A DNA stretch of 64,000 nucleotides from Loktanella sp. SALINAS62. GTDB lineage: Bacteria; Pseudomonadota; Alphaproteobacteria; Rhodobacterales; Rhodobacteraceae. Positions 9,661 through 17,932 of the stretch are shown here, one piece after another; within the stretch, counting starts at the first letter, position 1; each line of letters starts with the position of its first letter. Location of the stretch: NCBI RefSeq assembly GCF_018263905.1, contig NZ_JAAFZU010000027.1, forward strand, positions 104,289-168,288. The letters run 5' to 3'. A program made the translations under genes and the position numbers. The notes below the pieces were generated by a model that was given only the letters and a program-made list of their open reading frames with translations, had not been told where the DNA came from and searched no databases.

Positions 9661-10998
9661 ATGCTAGAGCTTCTTGACGTCGGCTTCGACCTGAGCGCGC
9701 TCGGGATCGAATATGGCACTCTGCTTATGTTCGGCCTGCTGATGGTCCTTTTGCTGACCGGCATGCCGCTTGCCTTTGTCACGCTGCTGGTCGCGCTGGT
9801 TTTCGCACTTGGCTGGTTTGGTCCAATGGCCGTTCCACTGATCACCAGCCGCGTCTTCAGTTTCGTCACCTCTTTCGTATTTCTTTCGGTTCCGATGTTC
9901 GTGCTCATGGCCGCCGTTCTGGACCGTTCGGGCATCGCGCGGGACCTGTTTGACGCAATGAAGCTTCTGTCGAACCGTTTGCGCGGCGGCGTGGCCATCC
10001 AGACGATATTCGTGGCCGTCATCCTTGCGGCAATGAGCGGGATCATCGGCGGCGAGATCGTGCTTCTGGGCCTGCTGGCGCTGCCGCAGATGCTGCGGTT
10101 GGGCTACGACCGTGGGCTCGCGATCGGTGTCGTTTGCGCCGGTGGTGCGCTTGGCACGATGATCCCGCCCTCGATCGTTCTGATCATCTATGGCCTTGCT
10201 GCCAACGTCTCGGTCGGGGCGCTTTTCACGGCGTCTTTTCTGCCGGGTCTCATGCTGGCGTCTTTCTACGTCATTTATATTCTGGCGCGCGCCTACCTGA
10301 CGCCCAAGAGCGTTCCCGATCCCGACCCCGTGGTCATGCCGACGGCGGAAAAAATCGCGCTGCTGCGCGGGCTGATCCTGCCAATGCTGGTCGTGATATT
10401 CGTGCTAGGATCGATCTATGGCGGTATCGCGTCGGTCACCGAAGCCTCTGCAATCGGGGCTGCCGGTGTCATTCTGGCGACCGTTGTGCGGGGCGAATTC
10501 ACGTTCGACCTGTTGCGCGGTGCGGCGATGCAGACGCTTGCGACCGTCGGGATGATCGTCTGGATCGGCATCGGGGCCAGCGCCATCGTCGGCGTCTTCA
10601 ATCTCATGGGTGGGATCGATTTCATCAGTTCGCTGATTATCGGCATCTCTGACGAGCCGCTTTATATCCTGCTGTTCATGATGCTGATCCTGTTCATCCT
10701 TGGTATGTTTCTTGACTGGGTCGGGATCGCGCTTTTGACCCTGCCGATCTTCGTCCCGATCATCGTCGATCTTGGCTATGATCCGATCTGGTTCGGTGTG
10801 CTGTTCTGCATGAACATGCAGGTGTCGTTCCTTTCGCCACCATTCGGGCCGGCTGCGTTTTACCTGAAAAGCGTTGCTCCGCCTGACATCTCGCTGGGGG
10901 ACATCTTCAAGGCGCTGCTGCCGTTCATTGGCTTGCAGATCATCGCACTGGCATTGCTCATCGCGTTTCCGTGGATCACCGGGATTTCCGGGCTGTGA
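9661..10998 (+). CDS. TRAP transporter large permease (DctM family)
   Basis: This is a 445-aa polytopic membrane protein with about twelve spans. It has the DctM-family features PPSIVLIIYGLAANVSVGAL and SFLSPPFGPAAFYLKSV, the two proline-containing re-entrant regions seen in related transporters. It carries out substrate translocation together with DctP and DctQ, powered by the sodium gradient. The length is normal for the family. The threonate dehydrogenase gene starts 73 bp downstream, after a weaker copy of the GntR operator. Confidence 0.92.
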   Translation: MLELLDVGFDLSALGIEYGTLLMFGLLMVLLLTGMPLAFVTLLVALVFALGWFGPMAVPLITSRVFSFVTSFVFLSVPMFVLMAAVLDRSGIARDLFDAMKLLSNRLRGGVAIQTIFVAVILAAMSGIIGGEIVLLGLLALPQMLRLGYDRGLAIGVVCAGGALGTMIPPSIVLIIYGLAANVSVGALFTASFLPGLMLASFYVIYILARAYLTPKSVPDPDPVVMPTAEKIALLRGLILPMLVVIFVLGSIYGGIASVTEASAIGAAGVILATVVRGEFTFDLLRGAAMQTLATVGMIVWIGIGASAIVGVFNLMGGIDFISSLIIGISDEPLYILLFMMLILFILGMFLDWVGIALLTLPIFVPIIVDLGYDPIWFGVLFCMNMQVSFLSPPFGPAAFYLKSVAPPDISLGDIFKALLPFIGLQIIALALLIAFPWITGISGL

Positions 10999-11044
10999 TA
11001 AGCGTGGTCACCACCCGACAGACTCCCCATAATTGTCGTCATAA

Positions 11045-11056
11045 ATAATATACCAA
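11045..11056. promoter_or_regulatory. Predicted GntR operator site 2 (degenerate)
   Basis: ATAATATACCAA keeps the right half-site TACCAA and the central TATA of the motif TTGGTATACCAA (9 of 12 positions). It lies 16 bp before the ltnD-otn operon. It is weaker than sites 3 and 4. Confidence 0.35.
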
Positions 11057-11071
11057 AAACAGAGGTACAGC

Positions 11072-11965
11072 ATGGCAGTGATCACGGTAATCGGACTGGG
11101 GTCGATGGGGCTTGGGATGGCGCTCTCGCTCTGCCGCGCGGGGCATCGCGTGATCGGCTGCGACCTGAGGGCGGATGCCGCCAAGTCATTGGTGGCCGAG
11201 GGCGGAGAGACCGGAACCCCGCGCGAGGCCGCAGCGCAAAGCGACGTCGTCGTCAGCGTCGTGTTGAATGCAGACCAGACCGAAGCCGTGCTTTTCGGTG
11301 CCGAAGGTTGCGCCGGGACGATGAAACACGGCAGCGCGATCCTGTCCTGCGCCACGGTACCGCCGCAGGTCGCCCGAAGACTGGCCGCCAAGGCAGAGGC
11401 GCTGGGGTTGCATTATCTTGATGCCCCTATCTCGGGCGGGGCTGCCAAGGCTGCCCAAGGCAAGTTGTCGATCATGGCAGCAGGGACCGAAGCGGCCTTT
11501 GACGCGGCGCGGCCCGCTCTCGACGCCATGGCCGAAACGGTGCACGATCTTGGCCGCGTCGCGGGCGCTGGCTCGGCCATGAAAGCGGTGAACCAGCTTT
11601 TGGCTGGTGTGCACATCGCCGCAATGGGCGAGGCACTGGCATTTGCGTCGAGTCAAGGACTGGATCTTCAGCGCACGGTCGATGTGATTTCGGCTTCGGC
11701 AGGCACCTCATGGATGTTCGAGAACCGCGCACCGCATGTGGTCGCTGCTGACTTTGCCCCCCGCTCTGCGGTGACGATCTGGCCCAAGGATCTTGGCATT
11801 GTATCCACCATTGCAGATGACGCGGGATTACCGGTGCCGTTGACCCGCGCGGCGCTTGGCCAGTTCGAAGCTGCGGTCGCGGCAGGATGGGGGGCCGAGG
11901 ACGATGCCGCCGTCACACGTGTCTACGCGCGCGCCGCCGGTCTGACCCTGCCTGGAGACAGCTGA
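11072..11965 (+). CDS. ltnD: L-threonate dehydrogenase (3-hydroxyisobutyrate dehydrogenase family)
   Basis: This 297-aa enzyme has an N-terminal NAD-binding fold (VIGLGSMGLGMA), the substrate motif DAPISGGAAKAAQGKLS and the catalytic Lys in GSAMKAVNQLLAGVH. That combination resembles the YgbJ/LtnD branch of the family, which oxidises L-threonate to 2-oxotetronate with NAD+. The next three genes encode OtnK, OtnC and OtnI and overlap one another, which supports the assignment. Its TGA overlaps the start of otnK (TGATG). The substrate is known from characterised relatives; here it is an inference from sequence type and context. Confidence 0.85.
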   Translation: MAVITVIGLGSMGLGMALSLCRAGHRVIGCDLRADAAKSLVAEGGETGTPREAAAQSDVVVSVVLNADQTEAVLFGAEGCAGTMKHGSAILSCATVPPQVARRLAAKAEALGLHYLDAPISGGAAKAAQGKLSIMAAGTEAAFDAARPALDAMAETVHDLGRVAGAGSAMKAVNQLLAGVHIAAMGEALAFASSQGLDLQRTVDVISASAGTSWMFENRAPHVVAADFAPRSAVTIWPKDLGIVSTIADDAGLPVPLTRAALGQFEAAVAAGWGAEDDAAVTRVYARAAGLTLPGDS

Positions 11966-13200
11966 TGCTGCTGGGTTGTATCGGAGACGATTTCACCGGG
12001 GCAAGCGATCTTGGAAACACGCTGGTCAAGGCAGGGATGCGCACGGTGCAATACGTCGGCGTGCCCCCCGGCCCCGCCGCGCCAGAGGTAGAGGCCGGGG
12101 TGGTCGCACTCAAGTCGCGGTCGATTCCGGTGGATGAGGCGGTGCAAATCTCGCTTGCCGCGCTGGACTGGCTACTGGCGCAAGGCTGCGAGCAGATCCT
12201 GTTCAAGTACTGTTCCACCTTCGATTCGACGCCGGATGGCAATATCGGCCCCGTCGCCGAAGCGTTGGCCGACAGGCTAGACGCAAAGCACGTGATCGTC
12301 TGCCCTGCGTTTCCCGCGACCGGCCGTTCGGTCTATCAGGGGCACCTTTTCGTCAATGACAGGCTTCTCAACGAAAGCGGTATGGAGAACCATCCGCTGA
12401 CGCCCATGACCGACCCCGATCTGCGGCGCTGGTTGGCCCGTCAGATGACGGGCCCGGTCGGGCATGTGCCCGCCTCTGTCGTGTTCGAGGGTGCACAAGC
12501 GATCCGCGCGCGGCTGGAGGCGGAACCGGTCCGGCTGGTGGTTTGCGACGCGATCCGCGACGCCGACCTGCTGGCGCTTGGGGCGGCCGCGAACGGACTG
12601 AAGCTGGTCACAGGCGGTTCGGGCATCGCGATGGGCCTGCCGGTCAACTTTCGCCGGGCCGGCCTGCTGGCGGGAACAGCCAGCAGTTGGCTGGGGCAAA
12701 CGGGGCGCGCGGCGGTGCTGTCAGGGTCCTGCTCCAACGCCACTCGCTTGCAGGTCGAACGCCACGCCGGGCCGCGCTTCGAGATCACCGCCGAGGCGCT
12801 CATGTCAGACGAAATCTCTGCCGGGCAGATAGCGGATTGGGCGCTGGCGCAAGACGGCCTGCCACTGATCTATTCATCGGCCACGCCGGACGTGGTGGGC
12901 GCGGCCAAGGACCGCTTTGGCGCAGAGACAATCGCGGCACGGGTCGAAGCGTTTTTTGCAGAGACGGCGCGCGCGCTGGTCGCGGGCGGCGTCACCCGAT
13001 TGATTACGGCGGGCGGCGAGACATCGGGTTCGGTGGTCGAGGCGCTGGCGCCCCCCGCGCTTGAAATCGGCCCCGAGATCGCACCGGGCGTGCCCTGCCT
13101 GCGCGCGGGACCGGATCTTGTACTGGCGTTGAAATCCGGCAATTTCGGCGGCCCCGATTTCTTTGCCGAGGCCGACACGATGCTGCGGGGCGCGGCATGA
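11965..13200 (+). CDS. otnK: 3-oxo-tetronate 4-kinase (DUF1537/four-carbon acid sugar kinase)
   Basis: This is a 411-aa DUF1537 protein of normal length. It has the N-terminal DDFTGASDLGNTL, FKYCSTFDSTPDGNIGP in the substrate domain, LSGSCSNAT before the C-terminal nucleotide domain, GGETSGSVVEAL and LKSGNFGGPDFF. OtnK phosphorylates 3-oxotetronate at O-4 with ATP. The ATG at 11965 shares a base with the ltnD stop, and the end overlaps otnC by 4 bp, so the four genes form one translationally coupled operon. A second, much shorter DUF1537 protein is encoded at 48922. Confidence 0.9.
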   Translation: MLLGCIGDDFTGASDLGNTLVKAGMRTVQYVGVPPGPAAPEVEAGVVALKSRSIPVDEAVQISLAALDWLLAQGCEQILFKYCSTFDSTPDGNIGPVAEALADRLDAKHVIVCPAFPATGRSVYQGHLFVNDRLLNESGMENHPLTPMTDPDLRRWLARQMTGPVGHVPASVVFEGAQAIRARLEAEPVRLVVCDAIRDADLLALGAAANGLKLVTGGSGIAMGLPVNFRRAGLLAGTASSWLGQTGRAAVLSGSCSNATRLQVERHAGPRFEITAEALMSDEISAGQIADWALAQDGLPLIYSSATPDVVGAAKDRFGAETIAARVEAFFAETARALVAGGVTRLITAGGETSGSVVEALAPPALEIGPEIAPGVPCLRAGPDLVLALKSGNFGGPDFFAEADTMLRGAA

Positions 13201-13841
13201 GCGACACGGCATTGCGCGAAGCGATCTGCCGTCAGGCGGGTTCCTTGTTTGCACGGGGTCTGACTGGTGGCGCGTCTGGCAATATCTCTGCCCGGTGCGA
13301 AGATGGCGGGCTGCTGGTGTCACCGACCGGGGCAAGCTTTGGCGCGCTGGATCCGGGGCGGCTTGCCCGTTTCGACGCGCAGGGGCGGCATGTCGACGGC
13401 GACACCCCGACCAAGGAAATGCCGCTGCACGCCGCATTCTACGAAACGCGCAGCACCGCAGGTGCCGTTGTGCATCTGCACTCGACCCATTCAGTCGCGC
13501 TCTCGATGCTGCACGATACCGACCCCGACAACATGCTTCCGCCGTTGACCGCCTATGCGATCATGCGTTTGGGCAAGGTCCAGCTGCTGCCTTACTTCCG
13601 CCCCGGCGACCCCGAGATGGGGAACGCGGTTCGGGGTCTGGCGGGCAAACGGTCGGCGGTCGTTTTGGCAAATCACGGACCTGTCGTGGCGGCCAAGGAT
13701 CTGGACGCCGCTGTCTTTGCGATGGAAGAGCTGGAAGAGACCGCCAAGCTGGCCATGCTGCTGCGCGGTGCGCAGCCCCGCTTGTTGACAGAGGCGCAAA
13801 TCCGCGACGTGGTCACGACATTCGATGTGGAGTGGGACTGA
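13197..13841 (+). CDS. otnC: 3-oxo-tetronate 4-phosphate decarboxylase (class II aldolase family)
   Basis: This 214-aa protein belongs to the class II aldolase/adducin family. It has the zinc-binding HLHSTHS motif (His ligands), GGASGNIS near the N-terminus and LANHGPVV near residue 160. OtnC decarboxylates 3-oxotetronate 4-phosphate to dihydroxyacetone phosphate. The reading frame overlaps otnK by ATGA and otnI by TGATG. Fuculose-phosphate aldolase is a relative of the same fold, but the neighbouring otnK and otnI favour the decarboxylase. Confidence 0.88.
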   Translation: MSDTALREAICRQAGSLFARGLTGGASGNISARCEDGGLLVSPTGASFGALDPGRLARFDAQGRHVDGDTPTKEMPLHAAFYETRSTAGAVVHLHSTHSVALSMLHDTDPDNMLPPLTAYAIMRLGKVQLLPYFRPGDPEMGNAVRGLAGKRSAVVLANHGPVVAAKDLDAAVFAMEELEETAKLAMLLRGAQPRLLTEAQIRDVVTTFDVEWD

Positions 13842-14620
13842 TGTTCTCGGCAAACCTTGGGTTTCTTTTTACCGACAGCACCCTACCCGACGCGATCCAC
13901 GCCGCCAAGGCACACGGGTTCGGTGCGGTCGAGTGTCACTTTCCCTATGCGACGCCCGCAGACGATGTCCGCGCGGCGCTTGACGCGACAGGGCTGGCGA
14001 TGCTGGGACTCAACACCACTCCGGGCGACACACAGGCGGGGGATTTCGGGCTCTGCGCCCTGCCTGACCGCGAGGATGAGGCGCGGGCCGCCATCGCGCA
14101 GGCGGTGGATTATGCGACAGCCATCGGGGCGGAAAACGTCCACGTCATGGCGGGCCGCACCGACGGCGGCAAAAAGGCAGAGGCGGTATTTCGCGCCAAC
14201 CTCGCCCATGCCTGCGAGCTGGCCGCGCCCTTGGGCATCGGCGTATTGATCGAGCCGATTAACCGGCGGGACGTGGCGGGCTATCACCTTAACCGGATCG
14301 AACATGCGGCCGAGATCCTGGCCGATGTGGGGCATCCGGCGCTGCGGATCATGTTCGATTGTTACCATCTGCAAATCACGCAGGGCGACCTGATACGCCG
14401 CTTCGAGACGCATCGCCACTTGATCGGTCACGTGCAGATTGCGGGCGTGCCGGACCGGGGTGAACCGGACAGGGGCGAACTGCACTACCCCAATCTGATC
14501 TCAGCTTTCCGCGAACTGGGGTGGAACGCGCCGATTGGTGCCGAATACAAGCCGCGCACGGGTCGCACAGAAGACGGACTGGGCTGGATGTCGGCGTTTC
14601 CGCTGGAAGGGTCTACCTGA
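13841..14620 (+). CDS. otnI: 2-oxo-tetronate isomerase (hydroxypyruvate isomerase family)
   Basis: The product is a 259-aa TIM-barrel of the Hyi/OtnI family. Metal and proton-transfer positions are visible in LIEPINRRDVAGYHL (Glu), MFDCYHLQITQGD (Asp, His), IGHVQIAGVPDRGEP (His, Gln) and IGAEYKPR (Glu). OtnI interconverts 2-oxotetronate and 3-oxotetronate so that OtnK can act. I placed the start at the ATG at 13841, which overlaps the otnC stop; the frame is open far upstream only because of high GC. It is the last gene of the plus-strand operon and converges with denD 12 bp away. Confidence 0.88.
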   Translation: MFSANLGFLFTDSTLPDAIHAAKAHGFGAVECHFPYATPADDVRAALDATGLAMLGLNTTPGDTQAGDFGLCALPDREDEARAAIAQAVDYATAIGAENVHVMAGRTDGGKKAEAVFRANLAHACELAAPLGIGVLIEPINRRDVAGYHLNRIEHAAEILADVGHPALRIMFDCYHLQITQGDLIRRFETHRHLIGHVQIAGVPDRGEPDRGELHYPNLISAFRELGWNAPIGAEYKPRTGRTEDGLGWMSAFPLEGST

Positions 14621-14632
14621 TCGCGACGGCCT

Positions 14633-15595
14633 TCAGGCGGGCCGGTCGTCTTCCAGATAATAACGTACGTTGTCTTCAAAGCTGTTGTCCGCTTGTAAAC
14701 CCAACGCCAGCGCCTTGGCCGGATCGTAGGCGAACCGCCAGCCCGTCACGATGTTGCGGATCGCGGGATTGTCTTCAAACCGGATCAACTGGGCGGCGTT
14801 CGGCCCTGCGACGGCTGTCATTGCGTCGATCATCTGGCGGATCGTCAGCGTGCGTCCCGGCATCGTCATGGTGCGGTTCTGACCAAGATCGGCGGCGGCG
14901 ACCTCTGCCCCGCGGATAAGGTTCTGAACGCACATACGGGGACTAAGGTAGTAATGCGCGAAATCGGGGTCCACGGGACAAACGGCTTCTTCGCCGTTCA
15001 ACGGCTCTCGGATGATTGACGACATGAAGGAGGAGGCGGCCCGGTTCGGACGGCCCGGACGCACCGAGATGGTGGGGAGACGTAGCGCGCGGCCATCGAC
15101 AAAGCCCCTGCGGGAATAGTCGTTGACCAGCAATTCACCGATTGCCTTTTGTGTTCCGTAAGAGGTCTGAGGGTTGGGTATCGTCCAGTCACGGATCGGG
15201 TCCGGCACCTCGCCGCCAAAGACCGCAAGGGACGACGTGAAAACAAGCACGGGCACAGTTTCAGTCAGCCGTGCGGCCTCCAGCACGTTCAGCACGCCGT
15301 GCAGGTTGACCTGCATGCCGACCTCGAACTCTGCCTCGGCGTGGGACGACACTACTGCGGCAAGAAGAAAAATTGTATCGAACCGCGCCGTCAGAAGCCC
15401 GCTGACCGCTGCGGGGTCGGTAATGTCGCAGGCAATCGTCTTGACCGCAAAAGGCGCGGCGACAGCGCCCGGAGCCGTGATGTCGGCCAGCGTCAATCCG
15501 GTGATCTCGCTGTTCCGCAACTGCCCCGCTGCCTCCAGCCGATGCGCCAACTTCTGGCCCAGAAAACCGCCGCCGCCAATGATCAGGATATTCAA
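14633..15595 (-). CDS. denD: D-erythronate dehydrogenase (extended SDR, epimerase-like)
   Basis: This is a 320-aa NAD-dependent epimerase/dehydratase-fold protein. It has the nucleotide motif GGGGFLGQKLA, then TSSLAVFG, and the catalytic pair in SYGTQKAIGE (YxxxK). DenD proteins oxidise D-erythronate so that OtnI, OtnK and OtnC can finish its breakdown, and all three are encoded next door. The start appears to be TTG at 15595, overlapping the stop of the xylX-like gene (TTGA); no ATG gives a full fold. It is thus coupled to a pentonate gene rather than to the otn operon. Confidence 0.78.
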   Translation of the reverse strand: MNILIIGGGGFLGQKLAHRLEAAGQLRNSEITGLTLADITAPGAVAAPFAVKTIACDITDPAAVSGLLTARFDTIFLLAAVVSSHAEAEFEVGMQVNLHGVLNVLEAARLTETVPVLVFTSSLAVFGGEVPDPIRDWTIPNPQTSYGTQKAIGELLVNDYSRRGFVDGRALRLPTISVRPGRPNRAASSFMSSIIREPLNGEEAVCPVDPDFAHYYLSPRMCVQNLIRGAEVAAADLGQNRTMTMPGRTLTIRQMIDAMTAVAGPNAAQLIRFEDNPAIRNIVTGWRFAYDPAKALALGLQADNSFEDNVRYYLEDDRPA

Positions 15596-16731
15596 CTCAA
15601 CAACCCCCGGCTTGCGAGGTTGCGCATCAGGGCCCCTGCGCCAAAGGTCCATTCCGGGCAGGTGGTCGACAGTTGCACGGTGTTGCGCAGGCTGCCCAGC
15701 CGGTCGTCTGATATCGTCACCACGTCGCCCGGTTTGTGCGTGAAGCCCTGACCGGGGGCATCGCGGTCCTGAACAGGCGCAAAGAGCGTGCCGAGGAACA
15801 GCATAAAGCCGTCAGGATACTGGTGATGCCGCCCGATGGTCTGGGTGACGATATCGGTCGGATCACGGCTGATCCGGGACATGGACGACCGGCCTTTGAG
15901 CAAGAAGCCGTCTTCTCCGGTCACGTCGAGCGTCAGTTCAGCCCGGCGCACGTCCTCCATGGTATAGTGACCGTCGAACAAGCGGATAAAGGGTCCGATG
16001 GCGCAAGAGGCATTGTTGTCCTTGGCCTTGCCCAGCAGGAGCGCTGAGCGGCCTTCGACGTCGCGCAGGTTCACATCGTTGCCCAGCGTGGCACCAAGGA
16101 TGCGGCCACGGCTGTCCACGGCCAGCACGACTTCGGGTTCGGGGTTGTTCCAGTGCGACATTGGGTGCAGCCCGACGCTGGCGCCCCAGCCGACGGCGGC
16201 CAGCGGCTGGCACTTGGTAAACACCTCTGCGTCGGGGCCGATGCCCACTTCGAGGTATTGCGACCAAAGCCCTTCCTTTTGCAAAAGCGCCTTGACCTGC
16301 ATCGCCTTGTCAGAGCCGGGCACGATCCCGGCCAGGCTCTCGCCGATCACACCCTGCACCCGCATCCTGATTTCATGCGCGCGGTCGGCATTGCCTGCGG
16401 CCTGTTCCTCGATCACCCTTTCGACCATGCTTTCGGCAAAGGTCACACCCGCGGCCTTGATCGCCTGCAGGTCGGCGGGGGGCAGAAGATGCGGCGTCAT
16501 CGGTGTTTCGGTGGAGCCTTGGGCAATGTCGTCCAGTGACCCGATGTCCGTGCCCTTGGCGTGGAGCACATAGTCAGCCGGGTCGTCACGTTCCAGCAGG
16601 TCGCGCATCGTCGGTATCGCGGACGAGGTGATGTCGATCACACGACCGTCGCGCAGTGTGACAACGACGGGTCCATCGGCGGTCTGTACGCGGCCGACAA
16701 GCAGAGCGCTGGAATGATCGGTTGGCAGCAT
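15592..16731 (-). CDS. 2-keto-3-deoxy-pentonate dehydratase, XylX-like (fumarylacetoacetate hydrolase family)
   Basis: This 379-aa protein belongs to the FAH family. Its C-terminal domain has the metal ligands in PEPEVVLAVDSRG and GATLGNDVNLRDVEGRSALL, then CAIGPFIRLFDG, as in XylX of the Weimberg pathway, which dehydrates 2-keto-3-deoxy-D-xylonate to 2-oxoglutarate semialdehyde. The ATG at 16731 follows AAAGG; the frame runs on to 17877 upstream but only across an operator and a divergent gene. A xylonate-dehydratase-like gene at 17933 would supply its substrate. Other FAH-family acylpyruvases are possible but less likely in this setting. Confidence 0.8.
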   Translation of the reverse strand: MLPTDHSSALLVGRVQTADGPVVVTLRDGRVIDITSSAIPTMRDLLERDDPADYVLHAKGTDIGSLDDIAQGSTETPMTPHLLPPADLQAIKAAGVTFAESMVERVIEEQAAGNADRAHEIRMRVQGVIGESLAGIVPGSDKAMQVKALLQKEGLWSQYLEVGIGPDAEVFTKCQPLAAVGWGASVGLHPMSHWNNPEPEVVLAVDSRGRILGATLGNDVNLRDVEGRSALLLGKAKDNNASCAIGPFIRLFDGHYTMEDVRRAELTLDVTGEDGFLLKGRSSMSRISRDPTDIVTQTIGRHHQYPDGFMLFLGTLFAPVQDRDAPGQGFTHKPGDVVTISDDRLGSLRNTVQLSTTCPEWTFGAGALMRNLASRGLLS

Positions 16732-16818
16732 GGTCAAGCCTTTGTGCAAGGGCAACAAGGAGGTGATTGCACCGGTTCGGCGCGGGTCGCGCGGTGGCTG
16801 CGCTTGTCCTTCGCGACA

Positions 16819-16832
16819 ATTGGTATACCAAT
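16819..16832. promoter_or_regulatory. Predicted GntR operator site 3 (perfect palindrome)
   Basis: ATTGGTATACCAAT is a perfect 14-bp palindrome. It lies 87 bp before the xylX-like gene (minus strand) and 49 bp before the dehydrogenase at 16882 (plus strand), so it can control both divergent promoters. Confidence 0.7.
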
Positions 16833-16881
16833 CCAGAGAGGAATCAAGCCGGACATCGGACCGGCGCCAAGGAGGTATGAC

Positions 16882-17799
16882 ATGGCGGACACTGCAAAGA
16901 TCGGGTTTATCGGTCTGGGATGGATGGGGCGCGGGATGGCGTCGAACCTGATGCGGGCGGGACATCCGCTGATGGTCAAGGGCAACCGCGACCGCACCCC
17001 GGTCGATGCACTGGTGGCGCAGGGCGCGGTCGAGGCCGACAGCCCCCGCGCGATGGCCGAGGGCTGTGACATCATCCATCTGTGCCTTTCGAATTCGGCG
17101 CAGGTCGAAGCGGTGATACGGGGTGAAAACGGGATTTTGGCCGCAGGCCGGCCGGGGTTGATCGTGATTGACACGACAACCGCCGATCCGGTGTCCACGG
17201 CGGCGCTGGCCGCCGAGATGGACGCGGCAGGCATGATCCTTGTCGATGCACCGCTGGGACGCACGCCCAAGGAGGCCGAGGAAGGCACGCTTGACGCGAT
17301 GGTTGGTTGCGATGACGCGACTTTTGCCAAGGTCCGCCCGATCATAGAATGCTGGGCGGGCAACATTACCCACGTGGGCGGCAGCGGCGACGGGCACCGC
17401 ATGAAGCTGGTGATGAACTTCATCTCGATGGGGTATGCCGCACTTTATGCCGAGGCGCTGACGATGGGCGTCAAGGCCGGGCTCGCGCCGCAGGCGATCC
17501 AAAGCGTGATCGGCGGCTCGCGGCTGTCGAACGGCTTTTTCGACACCTTCATGCGGGCCGCCGTCGACCGCGAGCGTGACGTGCACAAGTTCACAATCAC
17601 AAATGCGGCCAAGGACACCCGGTATGCCGCCGCGATGGCGATGGATGCTGGAATGGCGAACCCGCTGGGCGGGGCAATCCGCAACGCATTTGCCCAGATG
17701 GAAGCGGTCGGAAAGGGCGACCACTATGTGCCATGGCTGGCCGATCACACGGCAGAGCTGAACGGGCTCGACCTCGAAGCGGCGGCGAAAAAAGGCTAG
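16882..17799 (+). CDS. NAD(P)-dependent beta-hydroxyacid dehydrogenase (3-hydroxyisobutyrate dehydrogenase family)
   Basis: This 305-aa protein has a Rossmann motif (IGFIGLGWMGRGMASNL), the substrate loop VDAPLGRTPKEAEEGTL and the catalytic Lys in GHRMKLVMNF. It resembles tartronate-semialdehyde or hydroxyisobutyrate reductases, but the usual DAPVSGG loop is changed to DAPLGRT, so the substrate may differ. The ATG at 16882 follows GGAGG; another ATG at 16877 is out of frame. It is divergent from the xylX-like gene and shares the palindromic operator with it. I expect a sugar-acid or aldehyde substrate; nothing more exact can be said. Confidence 0.8.
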   Translation: MADTAKIGFIGLGWMGRGMASNLMRAGHPLMVKGNRDRTPVDALVAQGAVEADSPRAMAEGCDIIHLCLSNSAQVEAVIRGENGILAAGRPGLIVIDTTTADPVSTAALAAEMDAAGMILVDAPLGRTPKEAEEGTLDAMVGCDDATFAKVRPIIECWAGNITHVGGSGDGHRMKLVMNFISMGYAALYAEALTMGVKAGLAPQAIQSVIGGSRLSNGFFDTFMRAAVDRERDVHKFTITNAAKDTRYAAAMAMDAGMANPLGGAIRNAFAQMEAVGKGDHYVPWLADHTAELNGLDLEAAAKKG

Positions 17800-17849
17800 G
17801 TCCCTTGCCCCGCCCCCGGGCGGACGTGGGTGCGAATTGGTGCTTGCTT

Positions 17850-17861
17850 TTGGTATACCAC
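17850..17861. promoter_or_regulatory. Predicted GntR operator site 4
   Basis: TTGGTATACCAC matches TTGGTATACCAA at 11 of 12 positions and holds the full core TGGTATACCA. It lies 71 bp before the xylD-like gene, in the gap after the dehydrogenase at 16882. Confidence 0.65.
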
Positions 17862-17932
17862 GTGACTGATGCTGCAATCAGTACGAACATTTCGCTTCTT
17901 CCGGGAAGCCCGCGTCAAGGAAGTAAATCGCC

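Noticed and set aside
16732-17877. Extension of the xylX-like protein to a 761-residue product
   Set aside because: The extra part runs antisense through the dehydrogenase at 16882 and through the palindromic operator; the FAH-family start with its ribosome site is at 16731.
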